Below, piece after piece: positions 1 through 7,663 of a stretch of DNA of 34,458 nt. Each line of letters begins with the position of its first letter. The stretch's first letter is position 1. The notes below the pieces were generated by a model. The model was not told where the DNA came from, searched no databases, and saw only the letters and a program-made list of their open reading frames with translations. Origin of the DNA: Microgenomates group bacterium Gr01-1014_5 (GTDB taxonomy: Bacteria; Patescibacteriota; Microgenomatia; UBA8517; UBA10165); contig VMGE01000002.1 in the NCBI GenBank assembly GCA_007376395.1, positions 141,118 to 175,575 of the forward strand, read 5' to 3'. A program made the translations under genes and the position numbers.

Positions 1-1236
1 ATTGCTGTGTTTTTATTTTTATTTAATGGCGGCCTGGGTTTTCTCTGGTTTTTTGCGGATTTTCAAAGACTGGGTTGGAATGTCTTTGAAAATTTACCGC
101 GTGAATACACCCTCTTAAGTACTGTTGCCAATATCGAATGGGCTAATATCATCACTCGGGAAATAATTCCCCAAAGAGGGTTCTTGCTTGGATTGCCTAT
201 TGTCATGTTAAATCTTGCTCTTTTTTGGAAATTATACAAGGAACCTAGAAAAACAAAATTCTGGCAATTAACTACGGCAGGGTTTCTGACCGGACTCTTA
301 CCTCTCATCCATATGCATTCACTTGCTGTTACTTTTGGGTTTTTTATTTGGACATTTCTTTTAACACTTAAGAAAGGGCTTTTTAGTAAATGGTTGTATT
401 TTTTATTACCTGCAACCACACTTGCTTTAATCCTCGTCATTATCTTTTATCCGCAACTGGGTAGCAGCTTTATCACATTTCGCCCAGGGTGGCTTGCTCC
501 GGACCGAGGCGACAATCCATTCTTTTTTTGGGTAAAAAACGCCGGGGTGATGCTTTTTCTTCCTCTTTTTGGACTTATCCTGGCTAAAAGGCGGTATCTT
601 GTCTGGTCTATTCCCTTTTGGAGTTTGTTTGTTCTTGCTAATTTATTTTCGTTTCAGCCCTTTGTTTGGGATAACACTAAATACCTTACTTACTGGTGGT
701 TAGGAAGCTCGCTGTTTGCCGCTATATTTTTAGAAAAACTTTTTTCCAAAGGTATCTTTTACAAATTGCTTGGTCTAATCCTTTTTATTACATCTATTTT
801 CTCAGGTACTTTGGACGTTTTAAGAGTCACCCAATACGATCACCAAAAAATCCGCATGTTTGACAACCAAAGCCTCGAGTTTGCCCAGTGGATTAAGGAA
901 AACACTCCTAAAGATTCTGTTTTTTTAACGGCTGATAATCACGACCATCCTGTTCCGGTTTTAACCGGCAGAAGTATTGTTCACGGCTATCCTGCCTGGC
1001 TTTGGACTTACGGCATTGATACCGGGCAGACCAGACAAAAAGTAGAGGCTATATACAACGGCGACACAAATTCGGTCAGTTTTATTAACGAACTAAACAT
1101 CGACTATATCGTTATCGGACCATGGGAAAGGAATATTTTTAAAAATCTCAAACCCGAGTTAATCCAACAAAACTATCTCTTAATTTACCAGAGCAAAGAA
1201 GTGGAAGTGTATAAAGTTAGTCTTTTACAGCCGTAG
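1..1236 (+). CDS. 5'-partial polytopic membrane protein, GT-C-like
   Basis: The reading frame is open from the first base, so the N-terminus lies outside the window; the GTG at 7 is probably internal. About 410 residues are visible. The first ~270 are strongly hydrophobic with many Phe/Trp/Leu-rich helices, so this is a polytopic inner-membrane protein. A soluble tail of ~130 residues follows, containing the stretches FAQWIKENTPKDSVFLTADN and DYIVIGPWERN. That layout (many TM helices, then an extracytoplasmic C-terminal domain beginning with an 'xxWIxxNTPxxSxxL' helix) is typical of GT-C-superfamily or dolichyl-phosphate-mannosyltransferase-like proteins. The catalytic N-terminal loop is not in view, so the family is inferred only. 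It converges on the LCP gene, and both may contribute to cell-surface glycans. Confidence 0.6.
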   Translation: MAVFLFLFNGGLGFLWFFADFQRLGWNVFENLPREYTLLSTVANIEWANIITREIIPQRGFLLGLPIVMLNLALFWKLYKEPRKTKFWQLTTAGFLTGLLPLIHMHSLAVTFGFFIWTFLLTLKKGLFSKWLYFLLPATTLALILVIIFYPQLGSSFITFRPGWLAPDRGDNPFFFWVKNAGVMLFLPLFGLILAKRRYLVWSIPFWSLFVLANLFSFQPFVWDNTKYLTYWWLGSSLFAAIFLEKLFSKGIFYKLLGLILFITSIFSGTLDVLRVTQYDHQKIRMFDNQSLEFAQWIKENTPKDSVFLTADNHDHPVPVLTGRSIVHGYPAWLWTYGIDTGQTRQKVEAIYNGDTNSVSFINELNIDYIVIGPWERNIFKNLKPELIQQNYLLIYQSKEVEVYKVSLLQP

Positions 1237-1241
1237 GCTAC

Positions 1242-1264
1242 AAAGACTTTAGTCTTTTATTGTT
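1242..1264 (+). terminator. Probable intrinsic terminator between convergent genes
   Basis: AAAGAC (1242-1247), a TTTA loop, then GTCTTT (1252-1257), followed by the T-rich tract TATTGTTTTA. It lies just after the stop of the membrane-protein gene and overlaps the 3' end of the converging LCP gene. The stem is only 6 bp and A/T-rich, so strength is uncertain. Confidence 0.45.
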
Positions 1265-2289
1265 TTAGTAAAGTCTTCCAAGGGGCAAGTTTTATTTGAT
1301 AACAAACATTCAATCCATTCTTGTGCTGGTTGCCAGGTATCTGCCCTAGGAATTAAAACATACTGGTTGCCATATTTTGCTGAAAGAGGCGGATTAACCA
1401 AAAATCCGTCTTTTAACACCGCTGATTTAACTCCTGAGTCCCGGGCATTTAAGGCAAGTTTGGCAAATCCGCCCATGTGTGATTCGGGAATATCTGTCTC
1501 TACCGAGTCTTCAATTATTTGCAACACCTGGCTTACCCGTTTGGGATTGAGTAAAAAATCGGTCGAGAGAATTTTATCCTTGACGGCTAAGATAATTTCT
1601 TGTTGACGGCGGGCTCTGGCAAAATCAGACCCTTCTTCCCCTTCTGCATGCCTTGAGCGGGCATATTTAAGAGCAAGTGTTCCGTCCATATGTTGTACTC
1701 CTGTGTTAAACGAAATTGTCTCGTAGCGGCATAAAGTCTTGGGGTCGCCTCCGCAAGTATCAGCCTCGCGGCCTGTAAGCGGATATTGATTGTCTGTAAA
1801 AGCTTTGTCGATCCCTACATCCACCCCGCCCAATAGATCAATCAGCCGCACAAAACCGTCAAAAGAGATAACAACCATATAGTGGACCGGCTCACCCAAA
1901 ATCTGCGATACCCAACGGCGCGCCCATTCAATCCCCAATCCGTCTTGCTCATTGCCATAGTGATAAGCCGTGTTAATCTTTGCCTGCATTTCAGGAATCC
2001 AAATATCCCGGGGTAAAGAAACCATCACTGCTTGGTTTGTATTTCGATCTAAGGAAGCAAAAAGTATCGTGTCTGTTAGACCCGAAGGTTCATTTTTGGC
2101 GCCACCCAAACCCAGAATAACCACGTTTGTACGCCCATTATCTTGCCGGACATATTTCCCGTCCATAACAAAATCCCGGGTAATGCCTAAAGCGCGCGGT
2201 AAATATCCAAGCAAAGGCCCCATATACAAGACCAACAACCCCATGAGGACTAAAAAAACAACCAATTTTGTGTATTTTTTGGTAAACAT
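1249..2289 (-). CDS. LytR-CpsA-Psr (LCP) family cell-envelope ligase
   Basis: A 346-aa membrane-anchored LCP protein. LCP enzymes transfer undecaprenyl-linked glycopolymers onto peptidoglycan or other envelope acceptors outside the membrane. Visible: a short basic N-terminus (MFTKKYTK), one TM helix (residues ~8-25), then the LCP core with NVVILGLGG, the SLPRDIWIP motif carrying the conserved Arg-Asp, VISFDGFVRLIDLLGGVDV, and the Arg-rich catalytic motif YARSRHAEGEEGSDFARARR. A Cys pair near the middle (DTCGGDPKTLCRYE) may form a disulfide. An in-frame ATG at 2322 would add 11 residues, but it overlaps the divergent helicase start and its promoter box. The ATG at 2289, directly before the basic stretch and TM helix, is preferred. 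Regulation is not visible. Confidence 0.88.
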   Translation of the reverse strand: MFTKKYTKLVVFLVLMGLLVLYMGPLLGYLPRALGITRDFVMDGKYVRQDNGRTNVVILGLGGAKNEPSGLTDTILFASLDRNTNQAVMVSLPRDIWIPEMQAKINTAYHYGNEQDGLGIEWARRWVSQILGEPVHYMVVISFDGFVRLIDLLGGVDVGIDKAFTDNQYPLTGREADTCGGDPKTLCRYETISFNTGVQHMDGTLALKYARSRHAEGEEGSDFARARRQQEIILAVKDKILSTDFLLNPKRVSQVLQIIEDSVETDIPESHMGGFAKLALNARDSGVKSAVLKDGFLVNPPLSAKYGNQYVLIPRADTWQPAQEWIECLLSNKTCPLEDFTKTIKD

Positions 2290-2305
2290 ACTAAGAAGCC
2301 AGCTA

Positions 2306-2314
2306 TGGTAAAAT
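2306..2314 (+). promoter_or_regulatory. Extended -10 (TGGTAAAAT) of the UvrD-like gene
   Basis: TGGTAAAAT lies with 6 nt between its last base and the ATG at 2321. A start point 6-7 nt after a -10 box would fall on the ATG, implying a leaderless mRNA. No Shine-Dalgarno can fit. The same box and spacing recur at 10678-10686 and 23446-23454. Confidence 0.6.
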
Positions 2315-2320
2315 CTGAGC

Positions 2321-4291
2321 ATGCGAAGTAATGATATTTTAACTGGTCTTAACCCTAAACAGCAAGAGGCTGTAAGTCACTGGGGGTCTCCTTTGTTAAT
2401 TTTAGCAGGAGCAGGGAGCGGAAAAACACGGGCTTTGACGCACCGTGCGGCTTGGTTGGTTTTGGAAAAAGGGTTTTTGCCAAACAGTTTATTACTTTTA
2501 ACTTTCACCAATAAAGCTGCGGCAGAAATGAAAGAACGGATTGTCAAACTCCTCGCTTCCCACCCAGCTTCACAAACATCTCAGCCATTTGCTGGCACTT
2601 TTCATTCTTTCTGTGCACGTGTATTGCGCCAAAGCGGTAAACCAATTGGCATTAGCCCAAGTTTTGTTATTTTTGATGACGGAGACCAGCAAGATGTTTT
2701 GAAGAGCATTATAGCAAAACTGGGTTTAACAAAGTCTCTAAAGCCGCAAGTTGCTAAGGCGCTGATCTCTGGAGCAAAAAATGAACTGATAAACCCCCTA
2801 GAATACGCCGAATACGCACGCGGAGACGTCCAAAGAAATGTGAGTCATATTTATCTGGAGTATCAAAAGGCGCTAAAAAGAAACGATGCTCTGGACTTTG
2901 ATGATTTACTGGGAGAAACAGTAAGACTTTTAAAAAATGAGGAGCAAATACTTATTAAATACCGCAACCATTTTCAATATGTATTAGTCGACGAGTGGCA
3001 AGACACAAACAAGGCTCAATACGAAATCACCAAAGCGCTAGTCCAACGCGACCACAACTTGACTGTCGTAGGAGACGCAAGCCAGTCGGTGTATAGATGG
3101 AGAGGTGCAGACTACCGTAATATTGAATATCTCAAACGGGATTTTCCAGACCTAAAAACAACCAATTTAGACCAAAATTACCGCTCTACCCAGAATATCT
3201 TAGACGCGGCCTATGGCGTGATAAGCCGTAACAAATCTCACCCCATACTCAAGCTTTGGACCGATAATTTACAAGGAGAAAAAATCGTGCTCTACCCGGC
3301 AAGTTCAGAAATCGACGAAGCAAGTTTCGTTGTATCACAGATACAACAGCTTACAGACCACAGACTACAGTCTACGGCTAGCAACAAAGCGGCAGTAGTC
3401 AGTAGTCAGTCGACAGTAGACCTATCCGACGTCGCAGTGCTTTACAGAACTAACGCGCAATCGCGTGTTTTGGAAGAAGCTTTACTGCACGAAGGAACGC
3501 CCTACGTGCTTTTTGGCGGTACAAGATTTTACGAGCGGCGGGAAGTTAAAGACGTCTTAGCCTATCTTCGCCTTCTTATTAATCCTGAAAACGAGGTTTC
3601 GCGAAACCGCGCAGAAAAACTTGGCAAAACACGCCTCAAGAAGTTAGAACAGTTCATGCAGGATGAAGTTAAAAGAGACGAGGGAAAGGTATATTTAAAA
3701 AACAGTGAAGCTACAACCCGCGAACTGCTCGATAAAGTATTAGAAAACACCGCTTACCTTGAGTTGTATGATGCGCAAAACGAAGAAGATCTTGCACGAA
3801 TAGAAAACATTAAAGAGTTGCGTTCTGTCGCCACCGAATTCCCCAACCCTTATGAGTTTTTAGAGCAAGTCACTCTAGTTGAGTCTGTACAAAATAACAA
3901 AGAGGCTGCTCGCCCGCAACGCCTGAGCGTAAGCGATAGCGGGCGGGTTACGCTCATGACTACCCACTCTGCTAAAGGCTTGGAATTTAAAGTTGTATTT
4001 ATTGTCGGCTTGGAAGAAGGGTTATTTCCACACTCAAGAGCACTCTTGGACAATGAAGAATTGGAAGAGGAACGAAGACTGGCATACGTGGGCATAACCC
4101 GGGCCAAAGAAAGGCTGTTTTTAACTTATGCCCGCCGCAGGCTTATCTTTGGTCAAAGCGGATCTTCTCTTCCGTCGCGTTTTTTATCTGAAATTCCCGA
4201 AAACTTGTTGGAAAATAGTTTTCAAAAGTCTCAGGGCGCGAGTTATTTAAAAAACGAGTTGAAGAATTATCTTAATGATTACGATTTCTGA
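2321..4291 (+). CDS. UvrD/PcrA-type superfamily 1 DNA helicase
   Basis: A 656-aa SF1A 3'-5' helicase of the UvrD/PcrA/Rep type, acting in nucleotide-excision or replication-associated repair. Motifs in order: Q-motif LNPKQQEAV, Walker A GAGSGKT (residues ~31-37), motif Ia LTFTNKAAAEM, GTFHSFCARVLR, motif II VLVDEWQDTNKAQ, motif III VVGDASQSVYRWRGAD, motif IV NYRSTQNIL, motif V THSAKGLEFKVVFIVG and motif VI ERRLAYVGITRAKERL. Motif II has Trp where most relatives have Phe (DEFQDT). A lineage-specific insertion at residues ~345-367, just before the conserved LSDVAVLYRTNAQSR, is encoded by two arrays of 7-nt repeats (3353-3380 and 3393-3420). The protein is slightly shorter than typical UvrD/PcrA (~720 aa) because the C-terminal tail is reduced. 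It is probably leaderless and divergent from the LCP gene. Confidence 0.93.
   Translation: MRSNDILTGLNPKQQEAVSHWGSPLLILAGAGSGKTRALTHRAAWLVLEKGFLPNSLLLLTFTNKAAAEMKERIVKLLASHPASQTSQPFAGTFHSFCARVLRQSGKPIGISPSFVIFDDGDQQDVLKSIIAKLGLTKSLKPQVAKALISGAKNELINPLEYAEYARGDVQRNVSHIYLEYQKALKRNDALDFDDLLGETVRLLKNEEQILIKYRNHFQYVLVDEWQDTNKAQYEITKALVQRDHNLTVVGDASQSVYRWRGADYRNIEYLKRDFPDLKTTNLDQNYRSTQNILDAAYGVISRNKSHPILKLWTDNLQGEKIVLYPASSEIDEASFVVSQIQQLTDHRLQSTASNKAAVVSSQSTVDLSDVAVLYRTNAQSRVLEEALLHEGTPYVLFGGTRFYERREVKDVLAYLRLLINPENEVSRNRAEKLGKTRLKKLEQFMQDEVKRDEGKVYLKNSEATTRELLDKVLENTAYLELYDAQNEEDLARIENIKELRSVATEFPNPYEFLEQVTLVESVQNNKEAARPQRLSVSDSGRVTLMTTHSAKGLEFKVVFIVGLEEGLFPHSRALLDNEELEEERRLAYVGITRAKERLFLTYARRRLIFGQSGSSLPSRFLSEIPENLLENSFQKSQGASYLKNELKNYLNDYDF
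3353..3420. repeat. Two heptanucleotide arrays inside the UvrD-like gene
   Basis: First array: ACAGACC, ACAGACT, ACAGTCT, ACGGCTA (3353-3380). Second array: CAGTAGT, CAGTAGT, CAGTCGA, CAGTAGA (3393-3420). Both have an exact 7-nt period and together encode a loop around residues 345-367 that does not belong to the conserved helicase core. Related units occur in the rpoD leader (25051-25071). Confidence 0.7.
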
Positions 4292-4319
4292 GTACAAATA
4301 CTATATAGATAATACGAAG

Positions 4320-4345
4320 TCCGCCGTAGCTTTAGCGAAGGAGGA
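4320..4345. repeat. Short palindromic repeat supplying the FemAB ribosome-binding site
   Basis: TCCGCCGTAGCTTTAGCGAA followed by GGAGGA: an imperfect palindrome of a family also found at 9184, 12783, 32639 and 33030. Its 3' arm contains GGAGG (4340-4344), 7 nt before the ATG at 4352, so the repeat itself provides a near-ideal Shine-Dalgarno in a region where SD sequences are otherwise rare. Confidence 0.65.
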
Positions 4346-4351
4346 TAAGAT

Positions 4352-5491
4352 ATGACCATACGCGAAGTAACGACTGAAGAACACAGCGACTACAACAGTG
4401 TTGTTGACCATCCTGTGCAAACTTGGGAATGGGGAGAATTTCGGGAAAAAACAGGTAATAAAATTCTGCGCCTTGGTTTATACGATAAAAACAAACTTGT
4501 GGAAGGGTATCTTTTAACCCTGCACCGCCTTCCTTATACCAATCGCTACGTTGCCATGCTTGCCAAAATACCCGCGCCAACCCGACAAATGCTTATGAAT
4601 TTGAGGAATTGGGCAAAGCAGGAGAATATTATTTTTATCAGGCTTGAGCCAAATATAAGTATTGCCAGTAAAAGCTCCCGCCGAATATTTGAACTTTTCA
4701 AAACTTTCAAAATGTTTCAAGGGCGGCCATTTTTTAACAAAAAAACACCCGAAATCGACCTGACTCAATCCGAAGAAGAGCTGTTGAAAAAAATGCACCC
4801 TAAAACCCGCTATAATATTCGCCTTGCCCAGAAATATGGCGTCGAGGTGGCGGAAGACAATTCAGAAGAGTCCTTTGCCCGTTATCTTGACCTAATGGAC
4901 GAAACAACCAAGAGACAAAATTATTTTGCTCATTCTGAACACTATCACAAACTAATGTGGAAAACCCTGCGAACTGGGGGTATTGCTCACTTATTGAAAG
5001 CTGTTTATCCCCCTTCGCGAACCGAGAGCGTCAGCTCGCAGGTCAGAGCGAAGTCTTATTCGCTTCGGAGGGATTCCGCTCCCTACGAAGTGTGGGGAGA
5101 AGATACCCCGACCGCCAGGTCGCGGGAGCTTCATCAAGGAACTACCCTAGCCAGCTGGATTCTGTTTGTGTGGAAAGACAAGTTGTATTATCCCTATGGC
5201 GCCTCAAGCTCTGAACATAGAAACGTCATGGCGCCATACGCCATCATGTGGCAAGCAATTAAATTCGGCAAAAGATTGAATCTTAAAACGTTTGATCTTT
5301 GGGGAAGCGACGAGGCTAAGGGCTATACCAGATTTAAAGAGGGTTTTGGACCGGAAAATATTGAATATTTAGGAACTTGGGACTTGCCGATTAACAACAA
5401 ACTCTATTATCTTTACAGACTGGCTGAAGAAATCCGCTGGAGATTCTTAAAACTTAGGGCTCGCCTTATCCCTTTATCGTCATTCCGTTAA
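4352..5491 (+). CDS. FemAB-family aminoacyl transferase (peptidoglycan bridge), with repeat-derived insert
   Basis: A 379-aa Fem-type transferase (GNAT-like fold). The family uses aminoacyl-tRNA to add amino acids to the lipid II stem peptide, or is otherwise active on peptidoglycan precursors, in the cytoplasm. Diagnostic pieces: TWEWGEFREKTG near the N-terminus, EIDLTQSEEELLKKMHPKTR then YNIRLAQKYGV in the first half, and FDLWGSDEAKGYTRFKEGFG near the C-terminus. Residues 220-261 (nt 5009-5134) form a Ser/Arg/Glu-rich insert between AVY and QGTTLASW, absent from the paralogue at 6812-7663. This insert is built from nested inverted repeats. Start chosen at 4352 because of the GGAGG 7 nt upstream. 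Lies 60 nt after the helicase gene and upstream of an asparaginase-like gene and a second FemAB gene. The amino acid transferred cannot be told from sequence. Confidence 0.87.
   Translation: MTIREVTTEEHSDYNSVVDHPVQTWEWGEFREKTGNKILRLGLYDKNKLVEGYLLTLHRLPYTNRYVAMLAKIPAPTRQMLMNLRNWAKQENIIFIRLEPNISIASKSSRRIFELFKTFKMFQGRPFFNKKTPEIDLTQSEEELLKKMHPKTRYNIRLAQKYGVEVAEDNSEESFARYLDLMDETTKRQNYFAHSEHYHKLMWKTLRTGGIAHLLKAVYPPSRTESVSSQVRAKSYSLRRDSAPYEVWGEDTPTARSRELHQGTTLASWILFVWKDKLYYPYGASSSEHRNVMAPYAIMWQAIKFGKRLNLKTFDLWGSDEAKGYTRFKEGFGPENIEYLGTWDLPINNKLYYLYRLAEEIRWRFLKLRARLIPLSSFR
5009..5134. repeat. 126-nt palindromic element inserted in frame in FemAB
   Basis: The segment is exactly 42 codons and interrupts the conserved FemAB core, where the paralogue reads straight through. 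It contains nested inverted repeats such as GCGAA/TTCGC (around 5057-5073) and GGAGGG/CTCCCT (around 5078-5093), plus GGTCGCGGGA-like G/C-rich arms at the 3' edge. Composition (Ser, Arg, Glu, Pro) differs from the host protein. It resembles in concept the Rickettsia palindromic elements that insert in frame in genes. Confidence 0.6.
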
Positions 5492-5544
5492 GCCCCAAAA
5501 ACAGATTGTGGCTATGCTATAAATTTGCTTAGCCTTATTTCCTG

Positions 5545-5553
5545 TGCTAGACT
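5545..5553 (+). promoter_or_regulatory. Probable extended -10 of the asparaginase-like gene
   Basis: TGCTAGACT with 9 nt before the ATG at 5563. No Shine-Dalgarno is visible in those 9 nt, consistent with a leaderless or nearly leaderless mRNA. Confidence 0.4.
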
Positions 5554-5562
5554 ACCCAAGAA

Positions 5563-6807
5563 ATGGTGTTAACAAAGAGCCCTCTCCCAGACGAGCCGCG
5601 GGATATAGTTTTCTTTAAACTTGGCGGTACTTGGGATATGGTTAAGATAAATGGAAAACTTATTGGTTCAGGAATCTTAGATGACGAAACTTTGCACAAG
5701 ATAGAGAGCTCTCTCGGATATTACAAAAAAAGAGAGAGAAATTTTTTAAAACTTGAGCTTTCTTTAGCAAAGAAGATTGAAGAAGCAACAACAATTAACG
5801 GCAAACGTTCGCTTGATATAACAGAACATCTTAGGTGGGTTCCTAGAATAGCCAAGAGAGTTAAGGGTAAATTCATACCTTTATTCAGTGGCGACAGCGC
5901 TCATTTGCGCCCTTCTCTTATTGCACCCTTCGTGTCCCATCTTTTAAAATTTGCAAACGACAACCCGTCTGTCCAAATAACAGGTGCCCAAGGAACTGAC
6001 TCTGCAGATATTTCTATTCTCACCTTACTTGATGCTTTTACTTTTGACACAAGCCTTCTTCCAATCCTTTTTACTGGTTCTAACCGGTCTCATGGTGAGT
6101 GGAATTCTGACGCTCCAAAAAACTTTATCGATTTAACACAGGTTGTTGGGGCAAATCTTCCGTCGGGGGCATATTGGATTTTCGCTTCTCATGTTTATCG
6201 CGCTAGCGATTTTGTTAAAATCGACCCTCTAGAAAGCAGAAGGATTGAAAACTACACGACATTTTTTTCTCCTCGTCTAACAGCTCGACACACTAAAAAA
6301 GTTATTGAAGAAAACCACATCTTTCGCCCACCCCTTGCGACATCAGCTCCCAAGAGTCATATTTCTCAAAAAATAAAGGCGGCTGACCTCTACCAAGCGC
6401 TTACCAAAACAAGTATTGTAGATTTAGGTGACCAAAAGAATACAGAGGAGGATGTCTCAGAAATATTGAATGACAAAACAAGGGCGGTCATTGTGGCCGC
6501 ACATAGTTTAGGTAATGTAAACAATCCCATCAAACATGCTTGTGTTCAAGCAGCACTGAAAGGTAAATTAATAATTGTGGTAAGCAGGTCTCTTATTGGA
6601 GAGGTAAATGAACGTTATGCCGCAAGCTTGCTAGGAGTAAATGAGAAAGAATTACTAGGAAGCGGAAAAATGGTGATATCTGGACACAAAATGAACAAGA
6701 ATGTGGCGAAAGCGGTTGTCGCAAGAGCGGTGTTAGAAAAATTAGACCAGAAACATACGCAAACTCTTATAAACGTTTATTGTGAATCTCGTACTTTGAT
6801 AAGCTAA
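5563..6807 (+). CDS. L-asparaginase/GatD-like amidohydrolase
   Basis: A 414-aa protein of the asparaginase/glutaminase superfamily, which deamidates Asn or Gln (free, or on tRNA for GatD-type members) using two Thr-centred motifs. Visible: first motif FFKLGGTWDM (GGT, residues ~18-26), second motif ITGAQGTDSADIS (Thr-Asp pair), LFTGSNRSHGEWNSDAPKNF matching the family's 'TGAxRPxxExxSDGPRNL' region, and VIVAAHSLGNVN near the C-terminus, like 'GxGxGNVP'. It is longer than bacterial AnsA/AnsB (~330-350 aa), mainly from inserted segments at residues ~40-110 and ~225-275. Four nt separate its stop from the downstream FemAB gene, so the two are probably one transcript. The physical link to FemAB transferases suggests a role with amidated amino acids or bridge peptides, but the substrate is unknown. 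Confidence 0.8.
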   Translation: MVLTKSPLPDEPRDIVFFKLGGTWDMVKINGKLIGSGILDDETLHKIESSLGYYKKRERNFLKLELSLAKKIEEATTINGKRSLDITEHLRWVPRIAKRVKGKFIPLFSGDSAHLRPSLIAPFVSHLLKFANDNPSVQITGAQGTDSADISILTLLDAFTFDTSLLPILFTGSNRSHGEWNSDAPKNFIDLTQVVGANLPSGAYWIFASHVYRASDFVKIDPLESRRIENYTTFFSPRLTARHTKKVIEENHIFRPPLATSAPKSHISQKIKAADLYQALTKTSIVDLGDQKNTEEDVSEILNDKTRAVIVAAHSLGNVNNPIKHACVQAALKGKLIIVVSRSLIGEVNERYAASLLGVNEKELLGSGKMVISGHKMNKNVAKAVVARAVLEKLDQKHTQTLINVYCESRTLIS

Positions 6808-6811
6808 GTGT

Positions 6812-7663
6812 ATGACAGACCTTCGCCAAACTCCACAATATGCCAAGTATATGCAAATCCTTGGATGGGAAGTTGTTCTGTTGAATAAAGAATTAGGAAT
6901 TACGAATTACGCATATCTAAAAAAGATTCCAATTATCGGTGCTATCGCAAAAATTCAGAGACCAAATAACCTAACACAAAAGCAAATACTCCTATTTCAA
7001 AAAAATAATAATTTAGCTGTAATTTATATAGAACCCTTAATTCATAATTCATCATTCCAAATTCTTGGTTTCAAGCACGCTCGGTCTGCGTTCTTGCCCT
7101 CCAAAACAATCCAAATTGATTTAACAAAGTCCGAAGAGCAGTTACTAAAGGAAATGAAGCCAAAAACCCGCTATAACATTGGTGTAGCCAAAAAGCGTGG
7201 AGTAGACATTAAGGAATCTGCTGATATTGAGGCCTTCGCTAATCTATGGAAATCTTCAGCGAGACGACGCCTTGCGCTTCCTCAAGACAAAGAGATAAGA
7301 GCCCTCTGGGAAGCGTTTGCAGGAAAAGCCTGCTTACTCTTGGCCTACCACGACAACGACCTCGTTGCAGGAGTACTAACTGTAAAATCCCCTGACACAG
7401 CCTTTTATATGTACGCCGGATCAACTCGCGAGGGTAAAAAGCTTTTTGCTCCAACTCTTGTTGCCTGGGAAGCAATAAGACTGGCAAAAAAATTGCGTTG
7501 TAAAACTTTTGACTTCGAAGGGATTTATGACCCCCGCTATTCTTCAACAAAAAGCTGGCGCGGGTTTACAAAGTTTAAGGAAGGCTTCGGCGGAAAAATA
7601 GTCGAATTTCCAAAAACTTTAGTCTATTTTCAGAATCCTCTATTAAGGTTTTTGAATTTTTAA
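6812..7663 (+). CDS. FemAB-family aminoacyl transferase, second copy
   Basis: A 283-aa FemAB-type protein, shorter than the first copy. Same signatures: IQIDLTKSEEQLLKEMKPKT then RYNIGVAKKRGVDI, and near the C-terminus WRGFTKFKEGFGGKIVEFP. Only part of the N-terminal 'TWxWG' region is present (LRQTPQYAKYMQILGWEVVL). Two heptanucleotide arrays are translated within it, at 6890-6910 (around residues 27-33) and 7038-7065 (around residues 76-85). Start ATG at 6812 lies 4 nt after the asparaginase-like stop. It converges on the helicase-nuclease gene with a 4-nt overlap of 3' ends. Presence of two divergent FemAB genes suggests sequential additions to a bridge or stem peptide; this is inference. 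Confidence 0.86.
   Translation: MTDLRQTPQYAKYMQILGWEVVLLNKELGITNYAYLKKIPIIGAIAKIQRPNNLTQKQILLFQKNNNLAVIYIEPLIHNSSFQILGFKHARSAFLPSKTIQIDLTKSEEQLLKEMKPKTRYNIGVAKKRGVDIKESADIEAFANLWKSSARRRLALPQDKEIRALWEAFAGKACLLLAYHDNDLVAGVLTVKSPDTAFYMYAGSTREGKKLFAPTLVAWEAIRLAKKLRCKTFDFEGIYDPRYSSTKSWRGFTKFKEGFGGKIVEFPKTLVYFQNPLLRFLNF
6890..7065. repeat. Two heptanucleotide arrays inside the second FemAB gene
   Basis: GAATTAG, GAATTAC, GAATTAC at 6890-6910; TAATTCA, TAATTCA, TCATTCC, AAATTCT at 7038-7065. Both keep an exact 7-nt period and stay in the FemAB reading frame. The intervening sequence is ordinary coding sequence. Confidence 0.65.
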
